Positions 52,430 through 60,143 of a stretch of DNA of 64,000 bases are shown in pieces. The stretch lies in the NCBI RefSeq assembly GCF_014635325.1, contig NZ_BMCT01000001.1:1765743-1829742 (forward strand). Reading direction: 5' to 3'. A program made the translations under genes and the position numbers. Under the pieces are notes generated by a model. The model was not told the DNA's origin. It ran no database searches and saw only the letters and a list, made by a program, of their open reading frames with translations. How positions within the stretch are numbered: the first letter of the stretch is position 1; every line of letters begins with the position of its first letter. The DNA is from Azorhizobium oxalatiphilum (GTDB taxonomy: Bacteria > Pseudomonadota > Alphaproteobacteria > Rhizobiales > Xanthobacteraceae).

Positions 52430-52645
52430 ACTATTCCCCTCGTTTGCCTGATCTTTGATCAGTTACGGCCTCATCGCCCTGTTCTTTGGCGTATTGCCCG
52501 CCCATGCATGCCGGACGGGATGGAAGGTTTTTAAAAAGCGCCTGTAACCGGACAGGGCAACGCAAATGCCATGCCATTCAATCGGGTGATGGAGCGCGGC
52601 TGCCCGCCGCGCCCGTCACGGTATGGTGAAGGCTCGGAGCCTGAT

Positions 52646-52672
52646 CCGATCAGGTTGAATCAACCTGATCGG
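52646..52672 (-). terminator. Stem-loop after the amidohydrolase gene
   Basis: A perfect 13-bp stem (CCGATCAGGTTGA / TCAACCTGATCGG, one-base centre) lies 19 bases past the amidohydrolase stop. No T-tract follows. It shares the CGATCAGG core with the stem-loop at 50747. The remainder of the 261-base gap before the binding-protein gene probably holds that gene's promoter and leader. Confidence 0.5.
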
Positions 52673-52690
52673 TGAATCAGCCTCCAGCGC

Positions 52691-53860
52691 TCAGACCGCC
52701 TGCTTCTTGAAACGGCTGGAGCGCTTGGGGTGCCACCACTTGCCGGCGATCACCACGCCCTCGGAGAAGATCTTGCGATCGCCGATCAGGTGCTCGCCTG
52801 TCGTATCCACATAGTCGAACTTGCCCTGGCGCACGGAGAGCAGGGTGGCGTCGCCCACGCTGCCGGGCTTCAGCGAGCCCAGTTCCGGCCGCTTCAGCGC
52901 CATGGCCGCGTTCACGGTCGAGCGCTCGATCACTTCGGCCAGCGGCATGCCCAGCATGAGGAATTTCGACATGGTCGTGACCTGATCGAAGGCCGGGCCC
53001 TCGATGCAGATGGAGTGCACGTCGGAGGAGATGGTGTCCGGCGGGAAGCCGTTGGCCAGCATGGCGCGCGCGGTCTTGAAGGCGAACGAGCCCTTGCCGT
53101 GGCCGATGTCGAAGATGACGCCGCGCTTGCGGGCATCCCACACCGCCGGCTTCACCGTGCCCTGCACGGTGGCGGGCGAGTTGGGGAAGGGGCGGAAGCA
53201 GTGGGTGAGCACGTCGCCGGGGCGCAGCATGTCCAGCACCTCCTCATAGCTCGGCGGCGGATGGTCGATATGCGCCATCAGCGGCATGCCGGTCTCTTCC
53301 GCCACCTGCAGGGCGATGTTGAGCGGCGCGATGCCGGAGGTGCCCGAGGCATGGGCGCCCACGCGCACCTTGATGCCCACGATGACGTCGCGGTTGGCCT
53401 CGGCCACCTTCACCGCGTCGATGGGGTTCATGAGGCGCATTTCCTCAGACTCGCCCACCATGATGCGGTTGGAGAACGCATAGATGCCGGCGTGGGAGAC
53501 GTGCAGATAGGCGAGGATGCGCACCTGGCTCGGCTCGATGACATGCTTGCGGAAGCCGGCGAAATTGCCCGGCCCGGCGCTGCCCGTATCCACCGCCGTG
53601 GTGACGCCGGACATCTTGCAGAACTCCTCGGCGTCGATGCCGATGGAGGTGCCGCCCCAATAGACATGGGTGTGCAGGTCGATGAGGCCGGGCGAGACGA
53701 TATAGCCGGAGACATCGCGCACATCGGTGGTGGGGCTGGCCTTCAGGTTCTTGCCAACCTTGGCCACCTTGCCGTCGCTGAAGGCGACATCGCAGACGCC
53801 GTCGAGTTTCTGCGAGGGGTCAATCACATGACCGCCGCGCAGGATGAGATCAAAAGCCAT
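52691..53860 (-). CDS. Amidohydrolase/deacetylase family metallohydrolase
   Basis: A 389-residue TIM-barrel amidohydrolase. The metal ligands are visible: H63-x-H65 (LIDLHTHVYWGG), the carboxylated lysine K164 (GIKVRVGAH), H197 (and H200) in MAHIDHPPP, H220 in THCFRPFP, and D280 in SSDVHS. The N- and C-terminal strands (GGHVIDPSQKLDG; GSVGDATLL) form the small beta domain. Relatives include dihydroorotase-like and N-acetyl-/D-amino-acid deacetylases. Beside an N-carbamoylase gene, hydrolysis of a cyclic ureide or N-acyl-D-amino acid is plausible but unproven. It follows that gene by 101 bases. Confidence 0.9.
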   Translation of the reverse strand: MAFDLILRGGHVIDPSQKLDGVCDVAFSDGKVAKVGKNLKASPTTDVRDVSGYIVSPGLIDLHTHVYWGGTSIGIDAEEFCKMSGVTTAVDTGSAGPGNFAGFRKHVIEPSQVRILAYLHVSHAGIYAFSNRIMVGESEEMRLMNPIDAVKVAEANRDVIVGIKVRVGAHASGTSGIAPLNIALQVAEETGMPLMAHIDHPPPSYEEVLDMLRPGDVLTHCFRPFPNSPATVQGTVKPAVWDARKRGVIFDIGHGKGSFAFKTARAMLANGFPPDTISSDVHSICIEGPAFDQVTTMSKFLMLGMPLAEVIERSTVNAAMALKRPELGSLKPGSVGDATLLSVRQGKFDYVDTTGEHLIGDRKIFSEGVVIAGKWWHPKRSSRFKKQAV

Positions 53861-53961
53861 TTTTGCGCATCTCCGAACGAGACCTTGAAGGTTCTGAAAA
53901 TGAATGAGAGGGCCGGGCCTATGCCCGGCGCCTCACGCAAGCGCGCTCATTCCGGCGCGGC

Positions 53962-54897
53962 TCACTCAGGTGCGATCGCACCGGTACGCTCCACGATCAG
54001 CCGATACTGATCCGGCTGGCGGTGCTTGGCGAAGTTGAAGATGCCGTCCTTGTAGGCGCGGCCCATGTCGAGGTCGCAGCGCGCCACCACCAGTTCGTCA
54101 TCCTGGGTGATGGCCTGCGCCACGATCTGCCCCGAGGGGGCGACGATGGAGGAGGCGCCGATCATCTCGCAGCCTTCTTCCACGCCGCATTTGGCGGTGC
54201 CGATGACCCACGTGCCGTTCTGATAGGCGCCGGCCTGCATGGAGAGCTGGTTGTGGAACTCGGACAGCCGGTCGTGCTCGGGGGCGGGCGGGTTGTGGCG
54301 CGGCGTGTTGTAGCCGAGCAGCACCATCTCCACGCCTTGCAGGCCCATCACGCGATAGGTCTCGGGCCAGCGGCGATCGTTGCAGATGGCCATGCCCATC
54401 ACCCCGCCCATGGTGCGCACCACGGGCCAGTTGAGGTTGCCGATCTCGAAATAGCGCTTCTCCAGATGCTGGAAGGCGCGCCACGGCTCGTCCTCGGCAT
54501 GGCCGGGCAGATGGATCTTGCGGTATTTCAGGACGATCTTGCCGTCCTTGTCTACGAGGATGGACGTATTGAAGCGGCGCAGGCGGCCGTCTTCCTCCAC
54601 CAGTTCCGCATAGCCGAAGCAGAAACCGATCTTCAGCGCGCGGGCGAGATCGAACAGCGGCTGGGTGTCGGCCGAGGGCATCTGCGCCTCGAAGAAGGCG
54701 TCCACCTGCGCCTGATCTTCCATGTACCAGCGCGGGAAGAAGGTGGTGAGCGCCAGCTCAGGAAACACGACGAGGTCGCATCCCTGCTCGCCGGCCTGCG
54801 TGAGGAGGGCGCACATGCGCTTGATGACCGCCGGGCGGCCGTCCACGCGCTGGATGGGGCCGAGCTGGGCCGCCGCAACCGTCAGGATGCGTGACAC
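53962..54897 (-). CDS. N-carbamoyl-D-amino acid amidohydrolase (nitrilase superfamily)
   Basis: A 311-residue C-N hydrolase. From the GTG at 54897 (VSRILTVAAAQLGPIQRVDG) the catalytic residues fall at E47 (FPELALTTFF), K127 (KYRKIHLPGH) and C172 (AICNDRRWPE). These are the positions known for agrobacterial D-carbamoylase, which supports both the start and the function. It would split N-carbamoyl-D-amino acids to D-amino acid, CO2 and ammonia. The flanking residues RRWPETYRVMGLQGVEMVLL are also characteristic. The open frame continues to a TTG at 54996, giving 33 extra residues that I reject. It heads the minus-strand salvage locus with the amidohydrolase and Opp genes. Confidence 0.93.
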   Translation of the reverse strand: MSRILTVAAAQLGPIQRVDGRPAVIKRMCALLTQAGEQGCDLVVFPELALTTFFPRWYMEDQAQVDAFFEAQMPSADTQPLFDLARALKIGFCFGYAELVEEDGRLRRFNTSILVDKDGKIVLKYRKIHLPGHAEDEPWRAFQHLEKRYFEIGNLNWPVVRTMGGVMGMAICNDRRWPETYRVMGLQGVEMVLLGYNTPRHNPPAPEHDRLSEFHNQLSMQAGAYQNGTWVIGTAKCGVEEGCEMIGASSIVAPSGQIVAQAITQDDELVVARCDLDMGRAYKDGIFNFAKHRQPDQYRLIVERTGAIAPE

Positions 54898-55191
54898 GGG
54901 CTTGTCCCAGAGAGTGATGCCAACCGCATACGCCGTACCTCCGTCAAGGAGGCTCCCGACTGGAGCCGGGATGGAGGTCAGCAAGTCCCGTGCCAAAATT
55001 CCGTTTGTGTGCCGATGGTATTCCAGATGAGCAGCAAGCTATTTATCGACGGTACCGGACCGCCGTTGCGCGCGATTTTGATGCATTCCAGACGGGCAGA
55101 TGACCATAAACGGGGCGGTTGCCGGGTTTAGGTGGGGGCCGTGCCGATTGGGCAAGGCGCCTGCGGCATCACGGATTGGCGGACTGCGCGC

Positions 55192-55929
55192 TCACGCACT
55201 CCGCTTGAGCGATGCCTGCGCCACGAGGGCTTCCAGATTGGCGGCCAGCAGCTCCGCGCTGTCGCGGAAGGCGGGGAGCTTCGGGGCCACCTCGGCGGCA
55301 AGGCCCGCCGCGCGCTCCGCGCCCAGCGCCGTTTCCAGGCTTGCCCTGTATTCGGGGATGAGGCCCCAGTCGGCGACCGTCGAGGGCGTGATCTCCATGT
55401 GATACTGGAAGCCCCACGCCTGCCGTCCGATCCGCATGGCCTGTATGGGGCAGGCGGCATTGGCCGCGAGCACCACACCGCCCTCCGGCAGGCGGCTGAC
55501 TTCCGCGCCGTGCCATTGCAGCGTCTCCACCATGGCCGGGAAGCCGGCCAGCAGGGGATCGGCGTGGCCCGCGTCGGTCAGTTCGATGGTGGCGAGGCCC
55601 ACTTCCGGCCGCTGCATCAGCTCCACCGTGCCGCCGAGCGCATCCGCCAGCAGCTGGTGGCCGAGGCAGATGCCGAGGTAGGGGCGGTTCAGCTCGCGCA
55701 CCCAGCGCCGGATGGCGGCCTTCTCGGGGATCAGCCAGGGGTGCTGTTCCTCCTGCCACACGTCCATGGGGCCGCCCATGACGGCCAGCAGGTCGAAGCC
55801 TTCCAGCGGCGGGATCGGTTCGCCGGCATCCAGTTCCACGGGCAGCCACTGGTGGCCGCTGGCATCCCAGAGATCACGGAAGACGCCGGGATGTTCGACG
55901 TCGAGATGCTGGAAGACCAGAATGCGCAT
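55192..55929 (-). CDS. Class I glutamine amidotransferase-like protein
   Basis: A 245-residue GMP-synthase-type amidotransferase domain without a synthetase partner. The nucleophile is C88 in LGICLGHQLLA, the histidine lies in WGFQYHMEITP, and the oxyanion region is MGGPMDVW. Stand-alone homologues include putative gamma-glutamyl hydrolases and proteins of uncertain role. It is separated by about 290 bases from the carbamoylase gene and followed by the VOC gene region on the same strand. An amide-hydrolysing role would fit the neighbourhood, but nothing specific shows it. Confidence 0.88.
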   Translation of the reverse strand: MRILVFQHLDVEHPGVFRDLWDASGHQWLPVELDAGEPIPPLEGFDLLAVMGGPMDVWQEEQHPWLIPEKAAIRRWVRELNRPYLGICLGHQLLADALGGTVELMQRPEVGLATIELTDAGHADPLLAGFPAMVETLQWHGAEVSRLPEGGVVLAANAACPIQAMRIGRQAWGFQYHMEITPSTVADWGLIPEYRASLETALGAERAAGLAAEVAPKLPAFRDSAELLAANLEALVAQASLKRSA

Positions 55930-56007
55930 GATGCCCTCGGCTCGTGAATCGGCAGGCGGCCGAAGTCTCGCCGAAAGTCTCGCCGATGGGAATTGCCGAC
56001 GGCGGAT

Positions 56008-56436
56008 TCAGAACGTGATCTTCACCGAAGCTGCGCTGCGCTTTGCCTCACCATGGAACACGGCTTCGATATTGTTGCCGTCCGGATCCACCAGGAAGGC
56101 GGCGTAATAGCCGGGGTGGTAGGGCCGTTCGCCGGGCGCGCCATTGTCCCGGCCGCCGGCAGCAAGGCCCGCCGCGTGGAAGGCCTCCACCATCGCCCGA
56201 TCCGCCGCCTGAAAGGCGAGGTGGTGGCGGCCGGTGAGCTGGCCCTGCGCCGCCTCGCTGTCGGCTGAGGAGATGAACAGCTCGTCCGCCCAGAAATAGG
56301 TGTCGCCGCTGCCGCCGATGGGGATGCCCAGCACGCCGAACACTGCCTCGTAGAAGCGGCGGCTGGCGGGCAGGTCGGCCACCACCAGCTGGAGATGGTC
56401 GATGAGGCGTCCGCGATGAAGTTCGCTGGCTTCCAT
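56008..56436 (-). CDS. VOC family protein (glyoxalase/dioxygenase-like)
   Basis: A 142-residue vicinal-oxygen-chelate protein with the paired beta-alpha-beta-beta-beta modules. LIDHLQLVVADLPASRRFYE supplies the first histidine, GRHHLAFQAADRAMVEAFHA the next, and FLVDPDGNNIEAVFHG the terminal glutamate region. Small single-domain members include glyoxalase I-like lyases, dioxygenases and antibiotic-binding proteins; the substrate is unknown. It is divergent from the NHLM export operon, whose first gene starts 232 bases away; that gap has no convincing precursor peptide gene. Confidence 0.88.
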   Translation of the reverse strand: MEASELHRGRLIDHLQLVVADLPASRRFYEAVFGVLGIPIGGSGDTYFWADELFISSADSEAAQGQLTGRHHLAFQAADRAMVEAFHAAGLAAGGRDNGAPGERPYHPGYYAAFLVDPDGNNIEAVFHGEAKRSAASVKITF

Positions 56437-56667
56437 GTCTGTCTCCTTGGGGCCTGCCGGCCGCAGCGGCGGGGCAGGGGATTCGGTGCAGGGATATGGG
56501 GTCGAAGGGCCCCCTGTCTCAACCCGATACCCATGGCGCGCGTTCCGTGCGGGCTACCGCGTGAAGGCGTGCCGAATGGCAGGGTTTTACCCCCTGCCAA
56601 GCTTGCTTTTTCGCATGCGCTCGCGCACGAATGGTCAGCAACATTTCAGCGCCGGCGCCGATCGTAC

Positions 56668-57933
56668 ATGAGTCAAAACGCCCCGACGTTCCGCCACACC
56701 GATCCCGATCAGCTCGACCTCATGGTGCGGGTCGCCTCTCCCATGGGGTGGCTGGTGCTGGCCGTGTTCCTGTGCGCGGTGTTCAGCGGCCTTGCGTGGT
56801 CGGTGCTGGCCTCGGCGCCGCTCAAGGTGGCGGGCAATGGCGTGCTGCAGGGCAGCGGCGGCGTCATCGTGGTGTCGGCCCCCGCCACCGCGCCGGTGGC
56901 CGGCGTGGCGGTGAAGGTGGGCGACACCGTGCAGGCGGGCGCCGTGGTCGCCACCCTCATAGATCCGGTGCTGGATGCGCGGGCCGATACGCTGCGTGCG
57001 CGCCTCGCCCAGTTGCAGGCCGATCAGGCCAAGCTCGTCGCCTTCCAGGCCCGGGAGCGCGAGGTGCGCACCCGCGCCGACGCGCAGCGCCGCGAAGGAC
57101 TGGAGCGCACCGCCCAGCAGGCCCGCGAGCGCGAGGCCAATCTCGGGCAGGTGCTGCTGAACCAGCGCGATCTTCTGGGACGGGGCCTTGCCACCCGCGA
57201 CCGGGTGCTGCTCACCGAGAACGACCGAGAACTGGCCCGTCGCGACGTGGCCGATGCGCTCAATGCGATCAACGCCCTCGCCGTGGAAGCCGATGAGCGG
57301 GCGATCAAGGCCGAGCGCGAGGCGCTGGAGGCCGAGGCGAAGGTCAACCAGTCCCGGCAGGAGCTGGCCGAGGTGGAAGCCGAGCGCGATGCCCGCATGC
57401 TGGTGCGCGCGCCAGCCGCCGGCCGGGTGATCGAACTGGCGGTCTCGCCCGGCGACCGGGTGAGCGCGGGCGGCGGCCTGATGCGCCTCGTGCCCGATGG
57501 CCGCACGGCGCAGGACGATCTGGTGGGCATCCTCTATGTCTCGCCCGCCGACGGCAAGCGCGTGCGGCCCGGCATGGCGGTGCAGGTGGTGCCCTCCACC
57601 GCGCGGGTGGAGCGGGACGGCTTCATCTATGCCACCGTCATGCAGGTGTCCGAGACCCCGGCCACACGCGAGGCGGTGTTGCAGACCATCCGCAACGATG
57701 CCTTCGTCACCAGCTTGATGAACAACGGTGCGCCTTTCGAGGTGCGCCTTGCGCTGAAGCGCGATCCGGCCTCGGTGAGCGGCTATGACTGGTCCTCGGC
57801 GCTGGGCGACACGCGGCCGGTGGAAGCGGGCACGGTGATCAAGGGCAGCGTGGTGGTGGAGCGGGTGCGCATCCTCGCCCTCGTGCTGCCCGCCTTCGAC
57901 AATCTGATGCACAGCCTCGGGCTGGATCCGTGA
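56668..57933 (+). CDS. NHLM bacteriocin system secretion protein (HlyD-like adaptor)
   Basis: A 421-residue membrane-fusion protein. A short cytoplasmic N-terminus precedes one membrane helix (WLVLAVFLCAVFSGLAWSVL, about residues 27-46). Then follow a lipoyl-like half (VAGVAVKVGDTVQAGAVVAT), a long coiled-coil hairpin (about 110-245, rich in Glu/Arg/Ala) and a second half (RAPAAGRVIELAVSPGDRVS). It fits the family NHLM_micro_HlyD (TIGR03794). It would bridge the inner-membrane transporters to the outer membrane. Its stop overlaps the GTG of the peptidase-transporter gene by three bases. Confidence 0.88.
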   Translation: MSQNAPTFRHTDPDQLDLMVRVASPMGWLVLAVFLCAVFSGLAWSVLASAPLKVAGNGVLQGSGGVIVVSAPATAPVAGVAVKVGDTVQAGAVVATLIDPVLDARADTLRARLAQLQADQAKLVAFQAREREVRTRADAQRREGLERTAQQAREREANLGQVLLNQRDLLGRGLATRDRVLLTENDRELARRDVADALNAINALAVEADERAIKAEREALEAEAKVNQSRQELAEVEAERDARMLVRAPAAGRVIELAVSPGDRVSAGGGLMRLVPDGRTAQDDLVGILYVSPADGKRVRPGMAVQVVPSTARVERDGFIYATVMQVSETPATREAVLQTIRNDAFVTSLMNNGAPFEVRLALKRDPASVSGYDWSSALGDTRPVEAGTVIKGSVVVERVRILALVLPAFDNLMHSLGLDP

Positions 57934-60143
57934 ACCAGCAGACGTCCATCGAGGCCAAGGGAAGCACGCGCAAGGGCGGCCTGAAGCACACCCCAACCGT
58001 GTTCCAGATGGAGGCGGTGGAGTGCGGCGCCGCCGCGCTGGCCATGGTGCTGGCCCATCACGGTTTGTGGGTGCCGCTGCCGGAACTGCGCGAGGTCTGC
58101 GGCGTGTCGCGTGACGGCAGCCGCGCTTCCAATCTGGTGCGCGCCGCCCGGCGCTACGGCTTCACCGCGCAGGGCTTCCGCTGCGAGCCGAAGCATCTGG
58201 AAGACACGGTGCTGCCGGCCATCGTCTTCATCAACATGAACCACTACGCCGTGCTCGAAGGCGTGCGCGGCAGGAAGGTCTATCTCAACGATCCCGCCGC
58301 CGGCCGCCGGGTGCTGACTGCGGAGGAGTTCGACGCCATCTTCTCCGGCATCGTGCTGACCTTCGAGCCCGGCCCGGAGTTCCGGCCCGGCGGCATCAAG
58401 CCGGATACGTGGCGCGACCTCACCCGCCTCATGGAGGGCGCGCGCGGTGCCTTCGCGCTGGCGATGTTCGCCGGCCTCGCGCTTATCCTGCCGGGGCTGG
58501 TGGTGCCGGCGGCAACGCAGGTCTTCGTCGATTATTATCTGGTGGAAGGGCAGACCGACTGGGCCTGGCCGCTGATCGGCGTGATGCTCGCGACCGCGGT
58601 GATCCAGTGGGGCCTCACCGCGCTCCAGACCACCGTTCTGGTGCGGCTTGAGACGCGCATCGCCATTCTGGCGGCCGGGCGCATGGTGTGGCGCATGCTG
58701 CGCCTGCCGGTGCGCTTCTTCAGTCAGCGCCACGCCGGCACCATGGCGAGCCGGGTGACGCTGGCGCGGCAGCTGGGCATGCATGCGGGCACGCAATCGC
58801 TGGGGGCGGTGCTGGCAGCGGGAAGCTGCGTCTTCTTCGCTGCCATCATGTGCCTCTACAGCGTGCTGCTGGCGGCCATCACCATCGGCGCCGCAGCGCT
58901 TATGCTGGGGCTGTTCGCCCTCGTGCAGGGGCGGCTTGAGGAGCGGGCGCGCAAGGTGGGCATCACCGCCGTGAAGACCCACGGCCGTGCCATCCAGGGC
59001 ATCAACATGGTGGAGACGCTGAAGGCCAGCGGCGCCGACGATGCCTTCTTCGCCCAATGGTCCGGCTATCTCGCGCTGCTGGTGCGCGAGCGGCAGGCGG
59101 CCGGGCGCATCGAGGCGCTGCTCGGCGCGCTGCCCGACAGCCTCATGCTGGCCAATCGCGGCGTCGTGCTGGCTGTGTCCGCCTGGCTGGTGATGCAGGG
59201 CCGCATGTCGGTGGGCGAACTGGCCGCCTTCCAGACGCTGATCGGCGTCTTCTCGGGCCAGCTTTCGGCCTTCGTATTGCAGGTCACGGCGCTGAAGCAG
59301 GTGCGCGGCGCGCTCGACCAGATGACCGACGTGGCCACCACCGACATGGCCTGGGAATTCGAGACCGCTCCCTCCGGCGCCACCGTGGCCGCCACCCCGG
59401 CCAGCGCCACGGGCCGGGTGCGCAAGCTCTCGGGGCGTGCGGGCACGGACAAACTGGACTTCGGCTACAACCCGCAGAGCGAGCCGGTGGTCAAAGCCTT
59501 CGATCTCGACCTGATGCCGGGCGCGCGCATCGCGCTGGTTGGGGCCTCGGGTTCTGGAAAATCCACCATCGGCCGCCTCGTGGCGGGCCTGTTCGATCCC
59601 ATCGGCGGGCAGGTGCTGCTGGACGGCCAGCCGATCCGCGATGTGCCGCGCGAGGTGATGCGCAATTCCCTCGCCGTGGTGGATCAGGACATCCTGCTGT
59701 TCGACGGCACGGTGCGTGACAACATCACGCTCTGGGACGAGTCCATGCCGGAGAGCCGCATCGTGCGGGCCTGCAAGGACGCCATGATCCATGACGACAT
59801 CGTTGCCCGCGTGGGCGGCTATGCCGGGCGGGTGGAGGAGGGCGGGCGCAACTGGTCCGGCGGTCAGCGCCAGCGCCTCGAAATCGCCCGTGCGCTGGTG
59901 GCGGAGCCGAGCCTGCTTGTGCTGGACGAGGCCACCAGCGCGCTCGACCCCGCCGTCGAGAAGGCGCTGATGGACAACATCCGCCGGCGCGGCTGCACCT
60001 GCCTCATCATCGCCCACCGCCTCTCCACCATCCGGGACTGCGACGAGATCATCGTCATGGAGGCGGGAAAGGTGATCGAGCGCGGGCGACATGAGGAACT
60101 GATGGCGCTCGCCGGTACCTATCGCGGGCTGGTGGAATCATGA
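57930..60143 (+). CDS. NHLM system ABC transporter with C39 peptidase domain
   Basis: A 737-residue export protein. The N-terminal C39 peptidase has an intact catalytic set: Q26 and C32 (FQMEAVECGAAALAMVLAHH), H105 (NMNHYAVLEG), and D121 (LNDPAAGRR). It should cleave leaders after double glycine. A six-helix membrane domain (about 160-440) follows, then the ATPase with GASGSGKST, SGGQRQRLEIARAL, and LLVLDEATSALD. This is the family NHLM_micro_ABC1 (TIGR03796), which processes and exports peptides with nitrile-hydratase-like or Nif11-like leaders. It begins at GTG 57930 and overlaps the next gene by four bases. Confidence 0.93.
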   Translation: MNQQTSIEAKGSTRKGGLKHTPTVFQMEAVECGAAALAMVLAHHGLWVPLPELREVCGVSRDGSRASNLVRAARRYGFTAQGFRCEPKHLEDTVLPAIVFINMNHYAVLEGVRGRKVYLNDPAAGRRVLTAEEFDAIFSGIVLTFEPGPEFRPGGIKPDTWRDLTRLMEGARGAFALAMFAGLALILPGLVVPAATQVFVDYYLVEGQTDWAWPLIGVMLATAVIQWGLTALQTTVLVRLETRIAILAAGRMVWRMLRLPVRFFSQRHAGTMASRVTLARQLGMHAGTQSLGAVLAAGSCVFFAAIMCLYSVLLAAITIGAAALMLGLFALVQGRLEERARKVGITAVKTHGRAIQGINMVETLKASGADDAFFAQWSGYLALLVRERQAAGRIEALLGALPDSLMLANRGVVLAVSAWLVMQGRMSVGELAAFQTLIGVFSGQLSAFVLQVTALKQVRGALDQMTDVATTDMAWEFETAPSGATVAATPASATGRVRKLSGRAGTDKLDFGYNPQSEPVVKAFDLDLMPGARIALVGASGSGKSTIGRLVAGLFDPIGGQVLLDGQPIRDVPREVMRNSLAVVDQDILLFDGTVRDNITLWDESMPESRIVRACKDAMIHDDIVARVGGYAGRVEEGGRNWSGGQRQRLEIARALVAEPSLLVLDEATSALDPAVEKALMDNIRRRGCTCLIIAHRLSTIRDCDEIIVMEAGKVIERGRHEELMALAGTYRGLVES

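Noticed and set aside
56435-56671. Small plus-strand frame of 78 codons just before the NHLM adaptor, considered as a precursor peptide
   Set aside because: No ribosome site, no double-glycine cleavage motif, no leader resembling nitrile hydratase or Nif11, and codon use like non-coding sequence.
57783-60092. Open frame of 769 codons opposite the peptidase transporter
   Set aside because: Antisense shadow of the NHLM transporter, whose peptidase and ATPase motifs fix the true frame.
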